Positions 32,326-43,187 of a stretch of DNA of 64,000 bases are shown here, in pieces. The DNA comes from Phycomyces nitens. Its lineage: Eukaryota; Mucoromycota; Mucoromycetes; Mucorales; Phycomycetaceae. The stretch lies in NCBI GenBank assembly GCA_022702545.1, contig JAHRBC010000006.1, positions 3,313,501-3,377,500 on the forward strand. The letters are read 5' to 3'. A model generated the notes under the pieces. The model saw nothing but the letters and a program-made list of their open reading frames with translations. It was not told the DNA's origin and did not search any database. Both the position numbers and the translations under genes were made by a program. The stretch's first letter is position 1. Each line of letters opens with the position of its first letter.

Positions 32326-33563
32326 TTAATTATTTTTTACAGCCCATTGAGGGAGTGGGACTGCTAAATCAACAGGCAGTTCAGCTTCTTTCACAGCTGC
32401 AACACGCTTCAACAATCGGGCTGCTTTCTTCTTCAAAGACTGGGAAGCAAAATCATCAACCATGTCCAGGAACTTTTGGAGCTATATTATAATAATTAAG
32501 TATATTTAATTTTTAATATAAAGAATAATATTTAAATATATATTACCTCATCACTTCTCCAGCTTGGTCGGTAAGCTGTGAGCTGATCTTCACCATCAGT
32601 CTCATCATCTGACATTGCGGCCTTTTGCAACACCTTGACACAGTCAGACTTTCCCATCTCTCGGTCAATCCGTTCTTTATACTTGGCATATGCACCAGAA
32701 CGACGTCAAAGAAGCTAGATATTTATTTCATCAATTTAAATTAAACTATATTTATTAAAGTGATTGCCCAAAACTTACTGCCACACCACGCTGATGCCTT
32801 CTAGATGCTAATCGTTTTTTATCCGCAGCCTCTGGAGATCTGCGAAACTGACACACCTGATTGCAGAAATGGTTTTTAACCATTCTGGCAAGATCGCTTG
32901 TTGCGACCCCAACAGAAGCTTCCTGGTTTCTCAGGTTGGCAATCAATACCATGGCCAAACCATGGTTGTATCCACCCTTAAAGTAGCTGGTCAGGCACCA
33001 CCCTGGTTTCGCATCATTTTCAGCTTCTTTTAAAGGATCAATGTGTTTAAAATCTGGCTTTTTCAAGTAACCATTGATCATTTTCTATGAATAAAGCATT
33101 TAATATATTTACCATCACTATGTTTTCTAACAAAACTTACAGATATCTGACGATGTCTTTTTCCAGGAACATGATTCTCCTCCAAAAGGGATCGAAAATC
33201 TGGCATCCTCTGGATCTCTACTGCCGTGTTTTGGCTGACTGGAGTGGTGCTGATGACTGTCTGGGCATCAACAATCTCCTTTACTGTTTGCTCCAAACGG
33301 GTGATTAAACCTTTGGAGTCCCCAACAATAGTCGTAATCATTTTTATTTGATCAGCAAGACTATTGATATTTGCATTGGTTGAACGCAACAAGGTGAGAA
33401 CAGGATCTTCTAGTCCTTGAAAGTTATGAACAACTTCTGGTACTGGGCTAGTAGCAGCAATTAGAGGTGCTTGCATGCTACTATTGTTGGCCATTGCACT
33501 ACGGGTAATAGCAGCAAACATGGGATTGTTCACTGAAATTCGGGAGGGGTCAAAGTTGTACAT
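32326..33563 (-). CDS. Partner gene of Tnp2-like transposon, copy 3 (unknown function, one stop)
   Basis: Exons 33563-33141, 33084-32779, 32714-32547 and 32481-32326. The last three are 306, 168 and 156 bp, exactly as in copy 1. Exon 1 has a helical middle and VPGKRHRQIS. Exon 2 has KPGWCLTSYFKGGYN and DLARMVKNHFCNQV. Exon 3 ends TAYRPSWRSDE. Exon 4 is a Lys-rich helix ending LPQWAVKNN. The third codon of exon 3 is TGA (32708-32706) where copies 1 and 2 have Lys, so the frame is interrupted by one stop. Function unknown; see copy 1. Confidence 0.68.
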
Positions 33564-35016
33564 TTTCTACAAATAAATCAATATCAATTAATATAAATAA
33601 ATATGCTGGTATATGTATATATCCATACAAGTAAAAAGAGCAAGTAAGAGAGGTTGGTTTGGTTTGTTTGAGATGATATTTAAGACAATTTTTCTACTTC
33701 TTTAATAAGATCAAAACGTCTTTTCAACTCAGAGAATTATAAACATTGGATACACAAATTGGCATCTTCTTTTGGATTTTTTTGATTTACCAATCATATT
33801 TTATTTTACGATCCAGACATCTTGGCCAGAGTCTTTTTTTTTCCTTTTTCTCCTTCTTTTCCTCTCTTATTATTTTTGATACTCAATACACGGTAAGTTT
33901 TTTTTAATATATTTTTTATTTTTACTGACTATGAGACTTGATTATAGAGGGTATATTCTCCCTTTGTTTCTACTTGAAAGACCAAACAAGACATGCAAAC
34001 GTAAGATATCATTATGCCTAGTACAAGTACTCACCATCTTTCTATACTCTGCTTTCCTATTATCCTTACTTACTCTGGTCTTGGCTCTTGAAAAATATTA
34101 TGGTAAATATATATAAAATATTATTTTTTGTTTTACAGTTACTAAATATCTGTTATAGATTCTTTTGGCTCATCTCTCATTTATACTGCCGTGTTGTGGC
34201 CGATGATATAAAGTAAGTTATTTTAAAACAAGTCTCTTATACTTTCAGCATACATTATACTAACTGTGGTACTTCAAAACAGGACCAAAGAGTATAAAAT
34301 GTTTGTTATGATACCTGTAAGTACCACAATATATATATTTTACATTTTGATGACTATATTCTAATGGACTCTTTATTCTAGAGTATAAAATATAGCACTG
34401 GACAACTCCCTGAGTATACTTCGTTTTGCCCAAGATCTGGCCGTGAGTATTTATTTACAAATACAAATAGATACAGTAGCTCTAGTAAAGAAATCAATCG
34501 TATGATTATAGCCCCCACCTAGAGAATATTTTTTATGAAACAAATAAAAACAAAATGATTATTCAGCCAAAACGCTTCTTTAAAATCTACACTTTCCCCA
34601 TAATTGTGTATCATGAACTACACTTTCTCCATAATCGTGTACCGTAAACTACACTTACTCTTCATTGTCTATTATAAATTAATTAATAAATAATATTATG
34701 AAATGGAGAAAGTGTATGTGCTGAGGTGGTACCCAATTCTTAATCTTTTTTTATAACAAATGAAACTCAAAATGGATTTTACTGACCACATAAGCTTGGA
34801 GTACAAGTGTTTACACAGAGTACATATTATGGATTGTATATGACAGACTAAAGAACTCTATTGTGGTGTGACAGGTAAAGGGTTTCTTTATGATCTCAAG
34901 CTTCTTTCTACCCGTTATTATTAAGCTAGGTATCATGATGGTAATTAGAGTAAAACCATATAGAAATCAATGATTTAAACATAATATTCCCACTCTTTCT
35001 ACCCTATGAAACTGTA
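33564..35016. other. Non-coding region between transposon copy 3 and the Helitron
   Basis: No supported gene. It must contain the right end of transposon copy 3, but I found no CACCTAGT-type terminus. A set of three imperfect 31-bp tandem repeats (CTACACTTTCCCCATAAT...) lies at about 34588-34680, with an inverted piece (ATGGAGAAAGTGTA) at about 34702. Such subterminal repeats are common binding sites near CACTA ends (inference). Several short spliced-looking segments near 33930-34440 were not interpretable. Confidence 0.4.
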
Positions 35017-35052
35017 TGCTTTTTGCAGTGGCATCTCCACATGATGTGTTAA

Positions 35053-35432
35053 TGTTGTATCCAACATAATCATAGATTGAAACATTAACACAAATTACCA
35101 ATATTGAAACATATTGAATAACCGACCTACTGGAAGTGCACTAAAGAGTGTACCTTTCCAAATACATTATTCATACGTAAAGACACACTAACAACTAGTA
35201 CTAACACACTGGTTAATAGTACTAAGTAAAATAACAAGTCATATCTAATAGTTGGTAGAGAGAACAGACATTACATGATATCATCATATCATCACTAGCA
35301 CTCATCTCAATGTCTATATAAACGCACAATACGAATAGCAATAGTCTTCATCTTATTCACAAATTCTTTCTCTCTTAATAAACAAAGTCTCACCGTACTC
35401 TTGTCCGTGCTTTGTTTTCCTCTGATTTAACA
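35053..35432. repeat. 380-bp solo LTR (family TGTT...AACA), copy A, in the Helitron frame
   Basis: Starts TGTTGTATCC and ends GATTTAACA, with exact 5-bp duplications GTTAA at 35048-35052 and 35433-35437. Copies in the opposite orientation at 39897-40275 and 46628-46980 have their own exact duplications. Confidence 0.92.
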
Positions 35433-36150
35433 GTTAATAAGTGATCGTACAACTGGATTACGATCCATTAGCTCAATGCATCCAGGATATATATCATTGC
35501 ATTATGTCCTCATGTTCCCTTTTGGAGACGATGGATGGCACATGAATCTTGAATCTGTTCCCTCCAACCCTTCCATCACAAACCTCAATAACCAACCAGT
35601 ACGCATCACCATCCTTGAGCATTGTTGTTATTTTCTGATGATCCGTGATGGCAGCTACCTACATCACTATGGCAGATTATTTCAACAGTACATAGTTGAC
35701 AATTATGTTCGCATAGAGACAAGCTGACTTTTGTACCTTCGACTCAATCAAGATGGTCTCAGAGCAGAGATGTACAAGGGCATTGGTGATAATATAGAGG
35801 ACCCTCGGCAAATCGGAAAAGCAGTAGTCTTGCCATCAACTTTTACCGGAGGACCTCGGTATATGAAGCAAATGCTTCAAGATGGACTTGCCATCATAAG
35901 ATCCCGTGGAGTACCGACACTCTTTGTTACATTCACCTGTAACCCTCAATGGCCGGAAATTACAAGAGAGCTCAATGGTCAAAAAGCCCAAGACAGACCG
36001 GATATTTGCGTCCGTGTTTTCAACTTGAAGATGAAGGAGATGATAAAGCATATACTTGATACAAAATGCTTTGGTGATGTATCATCTTACATTGGCACAG
36101 TTGAGTTTCAGAAGAGAGGCCTTCCCCATGTCCACCTTCTTTTATTCTGA
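35433..36150 (+). pseudogene. Helitron Rep domain (HUH endonuclease), with one stop
   Basis: Reading SDRTTGLRSISSMHPGY, HYVLMFPFGDDGWH, then a TGA at 35725-35727 (most simply CGA to TGA within ETS-R-LLYLRLNQ), then RAEMYKGIGD, VLPSTFTGGPRYM, TFTCNPQWPEI and the HUH motif GLPHVHLLL. A single lost T near 36140 changes phase just after the motif. Rep nicks and joins DNA strands during rolling-circle transposition. Upstream the frame continues before the solo LTR (SPHDVL, from an AG at 35016). Confidence 0.88.
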
Positions 36151-39056
36151 TGCCAGATGAACGTCCTCGCACGCCTGTAGAGTTTGACAACTTTGTTTGT
36201 GCAGAGCTCCCTGACCCAATCACCCACCCAAAGTTGTACAATACAGTAGTCAATAGTATGACACATGGTCCTTGCGGTACTGCCAAGCCTGATGCTCCAT
36301 GTATGCATAATGGTATATGTACCAAGGGCTATCCAAAGGCATTCATTGAGGAGACAAGGGTAAGCTCAAGTGGATATCCACTTTACAGACGAAGAAACAA
36401 TGGGCAGTTTCACATCTTTGGCCGTGGACATTTCGTTGTAACAAATCAACATGTTGTCCCATACAATCCATACCTCTGTCACAAGTATGATGCCCATATC
36501 AATGTTGAGATCTGTTCCACAACCCGTGCCATCAAGTATCTGTGTAAGTATCTTACAAAAGGCTCTGATCGTGCACAAGTAGAAATTTCAAACGAGAATT
36601 CTGCTGTTGATTCTGGACATCGAGATCAACCAGTTGCTATTGATGAGATTACTGAGTACCAGAATGCTCGATATATTGGCCCATGTGAAGCTGTGTGGCG
36701 CACATTTTCAGTCCCTATTCACATGCACCACCCAATGGTATCACGACTCAGTATCCATCTACCTGATGAGCAATACATCAATTTTCAGGAGGACATGTCT
36801 GCAGAAGAACTTCGCCTTGCACGCGACTCTCTCTCTCAAGGAACAAAGCTCTTGGCGTTTTTCCAACTCTGTGCTTGCAACGAAAATGCACGTCAATATG
36901 CGTACAATGAAATACCAAAGTATTACACTTGGATGGCTGCCAGCAGAAAATGGAAGGCAAGGAGCAGACCTCCATTTAAAGATGTTGTATCTCGGATATA
37001 TGCCGCCAGTCCGTCAAATATGGAGTTGTTTTGTCTTCGGATGCTCCTGCTCAAAGTACGAGGACCAACAAGTTTTTCGAGTATCAAGACCGTAGATGGA
37101 ATTGTGTATGGAACCTTCCAACAAGCTGCTCTTGCTCTTGGGCTCTTGGCGGATGACAATGAATGGGATAAGTGCATGGATGAAGCCAGACAACTCTCCC
37201 CTTCGGCCTCAATAATTCGTGCATTGTTCACATACATTCTGACCAACTGTTCTCCATCTGATCCTTCTCTTCTTTGGGAAAAGTACAAAGATGATATGGC
37301 TGATGACTACTTTTTCGAGATTCTAAATACTCTTCCAACTACAACAATGGACTTGAGTGAGGAACAGAAAGAGTTGATCTTAAAAAGGGCTCTTGGGGAC
37401 ATACAGTCTCGACTCCAGGTTACTGGCCATAACCTTTCGGATTACCCAACAATGCCGCAAGAATTTGTTACGGATATGGGAGATATTCCAATTCTTGAGG
37501 CACTTGAAATGGCCGAAAAGAGAGGATATGACGCCGAAGAAGAAAGGCAGGTACTTGAAGTAGTTCAGAGGATGTTCAACACAGAGCAAAAGATCGCTTA
37601 CGATCAAATTGTTGCATCCCTGAATCTTTTCGAAAGTGAACCCCAGAGCAGACTGTTCTTTGTTGATGGGCCAGGCGGGACAGGAAAATCGTTGCTGTTC
37701 AAAGCACTTTTGAACTATGTACGATCCAAGGATGAAATCGCTCTCCCTGTCGCTACTTCTGGAATTGCCGCAATCCTATTGCCCGGTGGAAGGACAGCAC
37801 ACAGCAGGTTCAAGATACCATTAGATGCAAACCATGACTCCTCCTGTGGTATATCACTTGGATCTTCCCACGCAAGGCTTCTACAAAAAGCCAAACTCTT
37901 TCTCTGGGACGAAGCCGTAATGTGCAACAAACACAGCTTTGAGGCTGTTGACAGATGCCTTCGGGACATTATGGGTGCAGTAGACCCTGTCTATGAGAGA
38001 ATTCCGTTTGGTGGAAAAGTGTTTGTGTTTGGCGGAGACTTTCGTCAAATCTTGCCTGTTGTGAAGAAAGGCACACGATCTCAGGTTGTAGGAGAGTGCT
38101 TAAACAGAGCTACTTTCTGGAGATTTGTAAAAGTGTTCCGTTTGATCCAGAACATGAGAGTTTCTCAAAGTGGTCCTCTTGCTGCTGAATTCGCTGCAAA
38201 GTTATTGGCTATTGGAAATGGTGACGGAGAACATGAGCACACTCTTGAGCTCCCTCCACAGTGGTGTATTGACTCGGAAAGCTATGGAACCCTTATTAAT
38301 AAGGTGTATCCTCAAATTTTCTCAATCAACCAGCAGCCCCACTACTACAGCCACAATGCCATCCTTGCACCAACCAACAACATGATCACCCAAATCAATG
38401 ATGTTGCCATCAAGATCTTTCCTGGAGACACCAAAGAGTATTGCTCTTTAGACACGGTCATGGATTCTGATGATCCGGATGCAGACAATGCCAGATACCC
38501 AGTCGAGTTCCTCAATTACCTCACTTGCAGTGGTATTCCACCTCATATACTCAAGTTGAAAATTGGTATGCCTCTTCTTATCATGCGCAATGTCGATCCA
38601 GAAGCTGGACTATGTAATGGCACAAAAGTATTTGTAACCACACTCACAACAAACATCATTGGCATCAAACGTTTGGATCAAGGCAATAATGGAATTGAAT
38701 ACTTCCTCCCAAGATTCAATATGACGACTAATGAAGGCGAGTTTCCCTTTAAGCTCTCACGCCGTCAATTTCCTGTCCGGGCTGCCTTTGCCATGACAAT
38801 TAACAAATCTCAAGGACAGACATTGTCTCATGTTGGTGTCTACCTTGAGCATCCTGTGTTTTCTCATGGTCAGCTGTACGTTGCACTCTCCAGGGCAACA
38901 GATCCAACAAATGTGTGTGTGGCTGTCCCAAAAATGTATCCACCACAAAAAATGTTGTATATAAAGAAGTTCTTCTTTAGTTCCCACATCATCAGTTTTA
39001 TCAACATATACTTTTATCCTAACATCAATAAATTTTCTATATTATATCCTCACTAA
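36150..39056 (+). CDS. Helitron Rep C-terminal part and PIF1-type helicase
   Basis: A long 968-codon frame. The N-terminal part completes the Rep domain, with the catalytic tyrosine segment AIKYLCKYLTKGSD. The helicase follows: Walker A GPGGTGKS at about residue 505, Walker B region LFLWDEAVM, FGGDFRQILPVV, PTNNMITQIND, and the final motifs FAMTINKSQGQT and GQLYVALSRATDP. It unwinds DNA in Helitron transposition. The stop of the preceding frame and this ATG overlap as TGATG, but the frame is really a continuation after a one-base loss, so this ATG is unlikely to be the natural start. Confidence 0.92.
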   Translation: MPDERPRTPVEFDNFVCAELPDPITHPKLYNTVVNSMTHGPCGTAKPDAPCMHNGICTKGYPKAFIEETRVSSSGYPLYRRRNNGQFHIFGRGHFVVTNQHVVPYNPYLCHKYDAHINVEICSTTRAIKYLCKYLTKGSDRAQVEISNENSAVDSGHRDQPVAIDEITEYQNARYIGPCEAVWRTFSVPIHMHHPMVSRLSIHLPDEQYINFQEDMSAEELRLARDSLSQGTKLLAFFQLCACNENARQYAYNEIPKYYTWMAASRKWKARSRPPFKDVVSRIYAASPSNMELFCLRMLLLKVRGPTSFSSIKTVDGIVYGTFQQAALALGLLADDNEWDKCMDEARQLSPSASIIRALFTYILTNCSPSDPSLLWEKYKDDMADDYFFEILNTLPTTTMDLSEEQKELILKRALGDIQSRLQVTGHNLSDYPTMPQEFVTDMGDIPILEALEMAEKRGYDAEEERQVLEVVQRMFNTEQKIAYDQIVASLNLFESEPQSRLFFVDGPGGTGKSLLFKALLNYVRSKDEIALPVATSGIAAILLPGGRTAHSRFKIPLDANHDSSCGISLGSSHARLLQKAKLFLWDEAVMCNKHSFEAVDRCLRDIMGAVDPVYERIPFGGKVFVFGGDFRQILPVVKKGTRSQVVGECLNRATFWRFVKVFRLIQNMRVSQSGPLAAEFAAKLLAIGNGDGEHEHTLELPPQWCIDSESYGTLINKVYPQIFSINQQPHYYSHNAILAPTNNMITQINDVAIKIFPGDTKEYCSLDTVMDSDDPDADNARYPVEFLNYLTCSGIPPHILKLKIGMPLLIMRNVDPEAGLCNGTKVFVTTLTTNIIGIKRLDQGNNGIEYFLPRFNMTTNEGEFPFKLSRRQFPVRAAFAMTINKSQGQTLSHVGVYLEHPVFSHGQLYVALSRATDPTNVCVAVPKMYPPQKMLYIKKFFFSSHIISFINIYFYPNINKFSILYPH

Positions 39057-39360
39057 TAACTTAAAATATCTTTTACAACCTATAGCAACTATTTACCAAT
39101 ATAATTTATATTATGTCTATCCTCTTATTAAAATGTAGATCCAATTATTAGTAAAGTCAATGGATGAACCAAACTATTAAAACTCTAATAATGTAACCAG
39201 TAGTCAAAATAATTTATAAACTCAGTAGAACCTCAATAACAGCCTATAGCCATAGATACTACGAAATCGTAAAATTAGATCTTTGCAGTAGAACCAGATA
39301 TTTCTTTCTGCCTGTAGTTGGGAGGTAATCAGGGAGCCCTCGGAGAGCAAGCAGCGCTTG
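39057..39360. other. Region 3' of the Helitron, no gene
   Basis: AT-rich. Probably includes the Helitron 3' end, but no hairpin followed by CTRR could be assigned with confidence. Confidence 0.4.
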
Positions 39361-40298
39361 TTTTAATAAAAGAAGAGACATTGTACTGCGGTTAATGCTC
39401 AGGACGATGTTACTGCGCATAAAGAAGTACTGCGGTTAATCATCTTCGGATTTTACGGATTCATCAAAATAATGTCCGACAAATCTGTAAAATCTGAAGA
39501 TTGTCGTTTTGGATCTGGGTTGTTCTTCCAATGCTATAACACAGCCAATATTGGTCAAACCCACTGGGAATCGTAAACGAGGAGAAAAGAGTAAAAAGAG
39601 GATAGAAGATAGATACTTTTTATTCAATGAAATATTGTCCTCTTTTATATCTTTTCTAAACCTACTCAGCTATCATAAATGTCTGTTTCGGTTTCTAATC
39701 TACTTTTGTTATAACTAATGTCTTCTAGGTCTTCAGAGAGCAAAAGGGAATCAATTCAGTCATCGTTCTCAAAAGAGAACTCTGTGTAATTGTCATCCTG
39801 ATTGGCTGACATTAATTCAGGCATGACAAGATGATTAACCGCAGTACTTCTTTACGCGCAGTAACATCTTCCTGAGCATTAACTGCAGTACAATGTGTTA
39901 AATCAGAGGAAAACAAAGCACGGACAAGAGTACGGTGAGACTTTGTTTATTGAGAGAGAAAGAATTTGTGAATGAGATCCAGACTATTGCTATTCGTATT
40001 GTGCGTTTATATAGACATTGAGATGAGTGCTGGTGATGATATGATGATATCATGTAATGTCTGTTCTCTCTACCAACTATTAGATATGACTTGTTATTTT
40101 ACTTAGTACTATTAACCAGTGTGTTAGTACTGGTTGTTAGTGTGTCTTTACGTATGAATAATGTATTTGGAAAGGTACACTCTTTAGTGCACTTCCAGTA
40201 GGTCGGTTATTCAATATGTTTCAATATTAGTAATTTGTGTTAATGTTTCAATCTACAATTATGTTGGATACAACACAATGTCTCTTCTTTTATTAAAA
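39361..40298. repeat. Fold-back repeat with about 85-bp inverted arms, split by a solo LTR
   Basis: The left arm (39361-39446, TTTTAATAAAAGAAGAGAC ... AAAGAAGTACTGCGGTTAAT) is the reverse complement of 39828-39896 continued at 40281-40298. The right arm is interrupted by the solo LTR at 39897-40275. The loop (39447-39827) contains an LTR-like stretch (CCACTGGGAATCG at about 39571). Confidence 0.7.
39897..40275. repeat. 379-bp solo LTR (family TGTT...AACA), copy B
   Basis: TGTTAAATCAG...GGATACAACA with exact 5-bp duplications CAATG at 39892-39896 and 40276-40280. Opposite orientation to copy A. Confidence 0.92.
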
Positions 40299-40490
40299 TA
40301 TCATATAATAGCTACTGCAGATAATGTGCAGTATTAGTTAGAAAACTATATAAGATAACCAAAGTTATAACAATAAAAAGTATCTTCTATCCTCTCTTTG
40401 ATTTTACATATACTCCTGTTTCCCCAGTGGGATTGACCTTTTGGCTTTGTTATAGTAAAAGGAAGACCATCCCAGATCAGGAACAACAGT
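40299..40490. repeat. Uninterrupted copy of LTR-type repeat 'W' (reverse orientation)
   Basis: Reverse complement of the sequence flanking gypsy-2. The join GACCTTTTGGCTTTGTTATA at about 40435-40454 is the empty form of the gypsy-2 target site. Confidence 0.75.
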
Positions 40491-40554
40491 TGTACCTGCT
40501 TTTGGTGAAACTAGCTTGTTGTGCTTAATTTTGGTGATACAAGTTCTAGTGACT

Positions 40555-40939
40555 TGTCAGAGTTGACATTGGTGACCAAAATCAGCTCTTAATAGGCAAC
40601 CAGTAATGGTTGACCTTGTTGGGTAAACACTCAGACCTTGCCAATTGATCTTCTTGCATATGTTTTGGAAAATGTCTCAAATGTCTCAAAGGTCTTAGAT
40701 TGCAAATATTTTTTCAGTATATCCTACTGGACAATCATCATCTAAGACATATTAATGTAGCTATACATTTAGCCTTAAATCTGATTATATTTTGTATAAA
40801 TAGTAAAAGGATTTGTCTCAATAAAAAGCATCTAGATTCTATCTAAAAACTATTCTCTAAACTTGACAATCCCCAGTGGTATTGATTCTGCGACTTAGCT
40901 ACAAGTGCCAGAAAAGAAATACCAGATTGAGACTTGACA
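40555..40939 (+). repeat. Diverged solo LTR of the gypsy-2 family
   Basis: TGTCAGAGTTGACATTGG ... ATTGAGACTTGACA, similar along its length to the reverse complement of the 376-bp gypsy-2 LTRs, with many substitutions and small indels. No matching target duplication. Small pieces of the same LTR follow at about 40951-41003. Confidence 0.8.
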
Positions 40940-41022
40940 CAGGATTAGATGTCAAGTCTCGACTGGGTGTATCTTGCTAATGCTTTGTCAGAGTTGACAT
41001 AACAAATAATAACCCAGATAAT

Positions 41023-41133
41023 CAGGTACCTAATCAGTAATGCTTTTAACATATGTCCTCAATGTTATACCGATTGGTTCCCCTTTTTGTAAAACCAAGA
41101 CATATGTTAAAAGCATTACTGATTGGGTACCTG
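41023..41133. repeat. Short hairpin element with 35-bp arms
   Basis: 41023-41057 (CAGGTACCTAATCAGTAATG...) pairs with 41099-41133 with a single mismatch around a 41-bp loop. It could be a small MITE-like element. Confidence 0.75.
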
Positions 41134-41827
41134 CACTGCAAAAAATGTCTGATTTCAACTCTGAATATATCAATTGAAACGAGGGGAGTATAGGTCTTGA
41201 ATTATCTCTTTTCTTGATTACTCACTTTAGACAGCATTAAGAATATTTGGTAGTTCTATTGGATGGACATTAGAATATGTTTTTATTTTTGTTGATTATT
41301 AAACTACAATGTTTTCTCTGTCTTTTGAAAGTTGTAAAGTTAATATTCTTGGGTGGTGATTAAAATGAATTATCATATATAGGTAATTCTACAAGACCTT
41401 GACTTAAAAATGATTAGAGTCTTTCTTGATTAAATAAAGCATCTAACTGTAAAATGAAAATGAAGATTATATTATGTTTTTGGGATTATTAGTTTTACAG
41501 ACTGCACTTTTTTTAGGGGTAAACCACCTTGGAATGCAAATTATTTTTTGTTCTTTCTCTTTTGCCCCTTGCTCTTATATACATACTGATAATTATTTTA
41601 CTCTTATTATTTTATATAATTACTTAATGATTTTACCATTATCTTTACAGATCATCAACAAGCTTCTCTTCTTTGGTCATTTTACATGGTTTAATAATTT
41701 AAAATAATATTTGCTCAAATCTTCTCTTTACTAATAACAATATCTCTAGTCATCACAGCTTTGCATATCATTCAATCTTGTAACCAAATATCATGGTAAG
41801 CTATTATATTATTATAAATCATATATA
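41134..41827. other. AT-rich stretch without a supported gene
   Basis: Contains a 77-codon hydrophobic frame (41474-41707) with no recognisable match; probably not a gene. Confidence 0.4.
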
Positions 41828-43169
41828 CAGGGTCGGGTAACAAATTCTGCACTTTGAATCTCAGATTTTCATCTCTTTAGACACCTTTACACTTTGCTTT
41901 TCTTAATCTCTTAAATTCCATTAATAACTTTATCATCATGCCTAAAGTACAAAACACTCAACCTCACAGGACCTTGCAAAAGCTTTCAGATTTGAGAAAA
42001 GAAATCTTAATTGAGCTTAACATGGCCGGAATGAAAGTTGCCGACATTGCGAGACATGAAAACGTCTCACCTACTACAATCTCTCGTATTATTAAAAAAT
42101 ACAATGAAACTGGGTCTGTTGCTGACAAGAGCCGTTCAGGAAGACCAAAGCAACTTACTCCCAGAGAAGAAAGACATCTCATGTTCAACTTGAAGAGAGA
42201 TCATCATCAGACTTTGGGTGACATGGCTTGCACCATAAAGGAAGAGACGGGAAAATCTGTTTGTGCAAAGACTATTAGCACGACTTTACACAGAATGAAT
42301 ATTCATTCATGTGTAGCTCTCGCGAAGCCTCTCCTGACTAAGGAACACATTGCAAAGCGCCACACTTTTTACAATGCTGTAAAAAACTGGGATCAGCAAT
42401 AGGAAAAGGTGATCTGGAGTGATGAGTCTAAGTTCTCTCTCTTCAAGAAGAATGGCCGTACCCATGTTTGGCGTGAGCCTAATGAGAAGTACCACCCTGA
42501 CTGCCTTACTCTAAAAGTGCAAGGAAATAGAGGTTCAATCATGATCTGGGGGTGTATCTGGGCAGGAGGGGTTGGACCACTTGTTGTCTTGGATGGCAAT
42601 ATGAATGCCAAAAAGTATGTGAAGGTTTTGCAAGACTCTTTTTTGCCTTTCTATGAGAGTCTTCCCCATGTTGAGGGTGGTGGCTACATTTACCAAGAAG
42701 ACAATGCCACCTCCCATAAAGCAGCCATGTCAGAAAGGTGTAAAGAAGACCTTGAGCTGAAGGTCTTGGAGTGGCCACCAAACAGTCCTGACCTCAGTCC
42801 AATCAAAAACATCTGGAGTCTTTTGGATGACCTTTTGAGGATGAGGCCTCACAAGCCTACCACTCTGGACGAGTTGAAAGAGGCTTTACAAGAAAGCTGG
42901 AGAATGGTGACAGTAGATGTTTGTGAACAATACTGTCTCCACATGGATATCAGATTAGCTGCTTTGAAAGCAAATAAATTTATGCATATTCCATATTAAA
43001 CATAACCCATTTTTTTACTATTGTAAACTTCATACATTGAAGATTAGTCTTTATGAATCTCATGGCTATATGTAGTCTTTACATTCTTTACTACACGATT
43101 AAAGATACAAGACTTTTATCTTCTTTTTTATCGGACATTAAAACCACCACAGTTTTTTACTGAACCCTG
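41828..43169 (+). mobile_element. Tc1/mariner element, copy 1
   Basis: 1342 bp with imperfect inverted ends (CAGGGTCGGGTAAC... and ...GTTTTTTACTGAACCCTG), flanked by TA (41826-41827, 43170-43171), the target duplication of this superfamily. It carries one transposase gene in two pieces. A nearly identical inverted copy starts 18 bp away. Confidence 0.93.
41938..42999 (+). pseudogene. Tc1/mariner transposase, copy 1, with a stop and a changed catalytic residue
   Basis: The first 154 codons hold the paired-type helix-turn-helix DNA-binding region (GMKVADIARHENVSPTTISR, then the GRPKQL hinge). A TAG at 42400-42402 interrupts the frame (NWDQQ-stop-EKVIWSDE); the family usually has Trp there, so TGG to TAG is likely. 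The catalytic domain follows in the same phase: first Asp in IWSDESKF, second Asp in YQEDNATSH. The expected third acid, Glu of the SPDLNPIEN motif 34 residues later, is Lys (SPDLSPIKN, codon AAA). So even with read-through the protein should lack catalysis. Confidence 0.92.
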
Positions 43170-43187
43170 TATATAAGTAAAGAGATA

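Larger units (their letters stand above)
27450..39056 (+). mobile_element. Helitron (Rep/helicase), broken by three insertions
   Basis: The coding pieces at 27450-28121, 28469-29023, about 35017-35052 with 35433-36147, and 36150-39056 are, in order, N-terminal zinc domains, Helitron-like N domain, HUH Rep and PIF1-type helicase of one Helitron. Between them lie a 342-bp solo LTR (28122-28463), Tnp2-like transposon copy 3 with flanks (29.0-35.0 kb) and a 380-bp solo LTR (35053-35432). I could not identify the 5' TC end or the 3' hairpin-CTRR end, so outer limits are those of the coding pieces. Confidence 0.85.
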
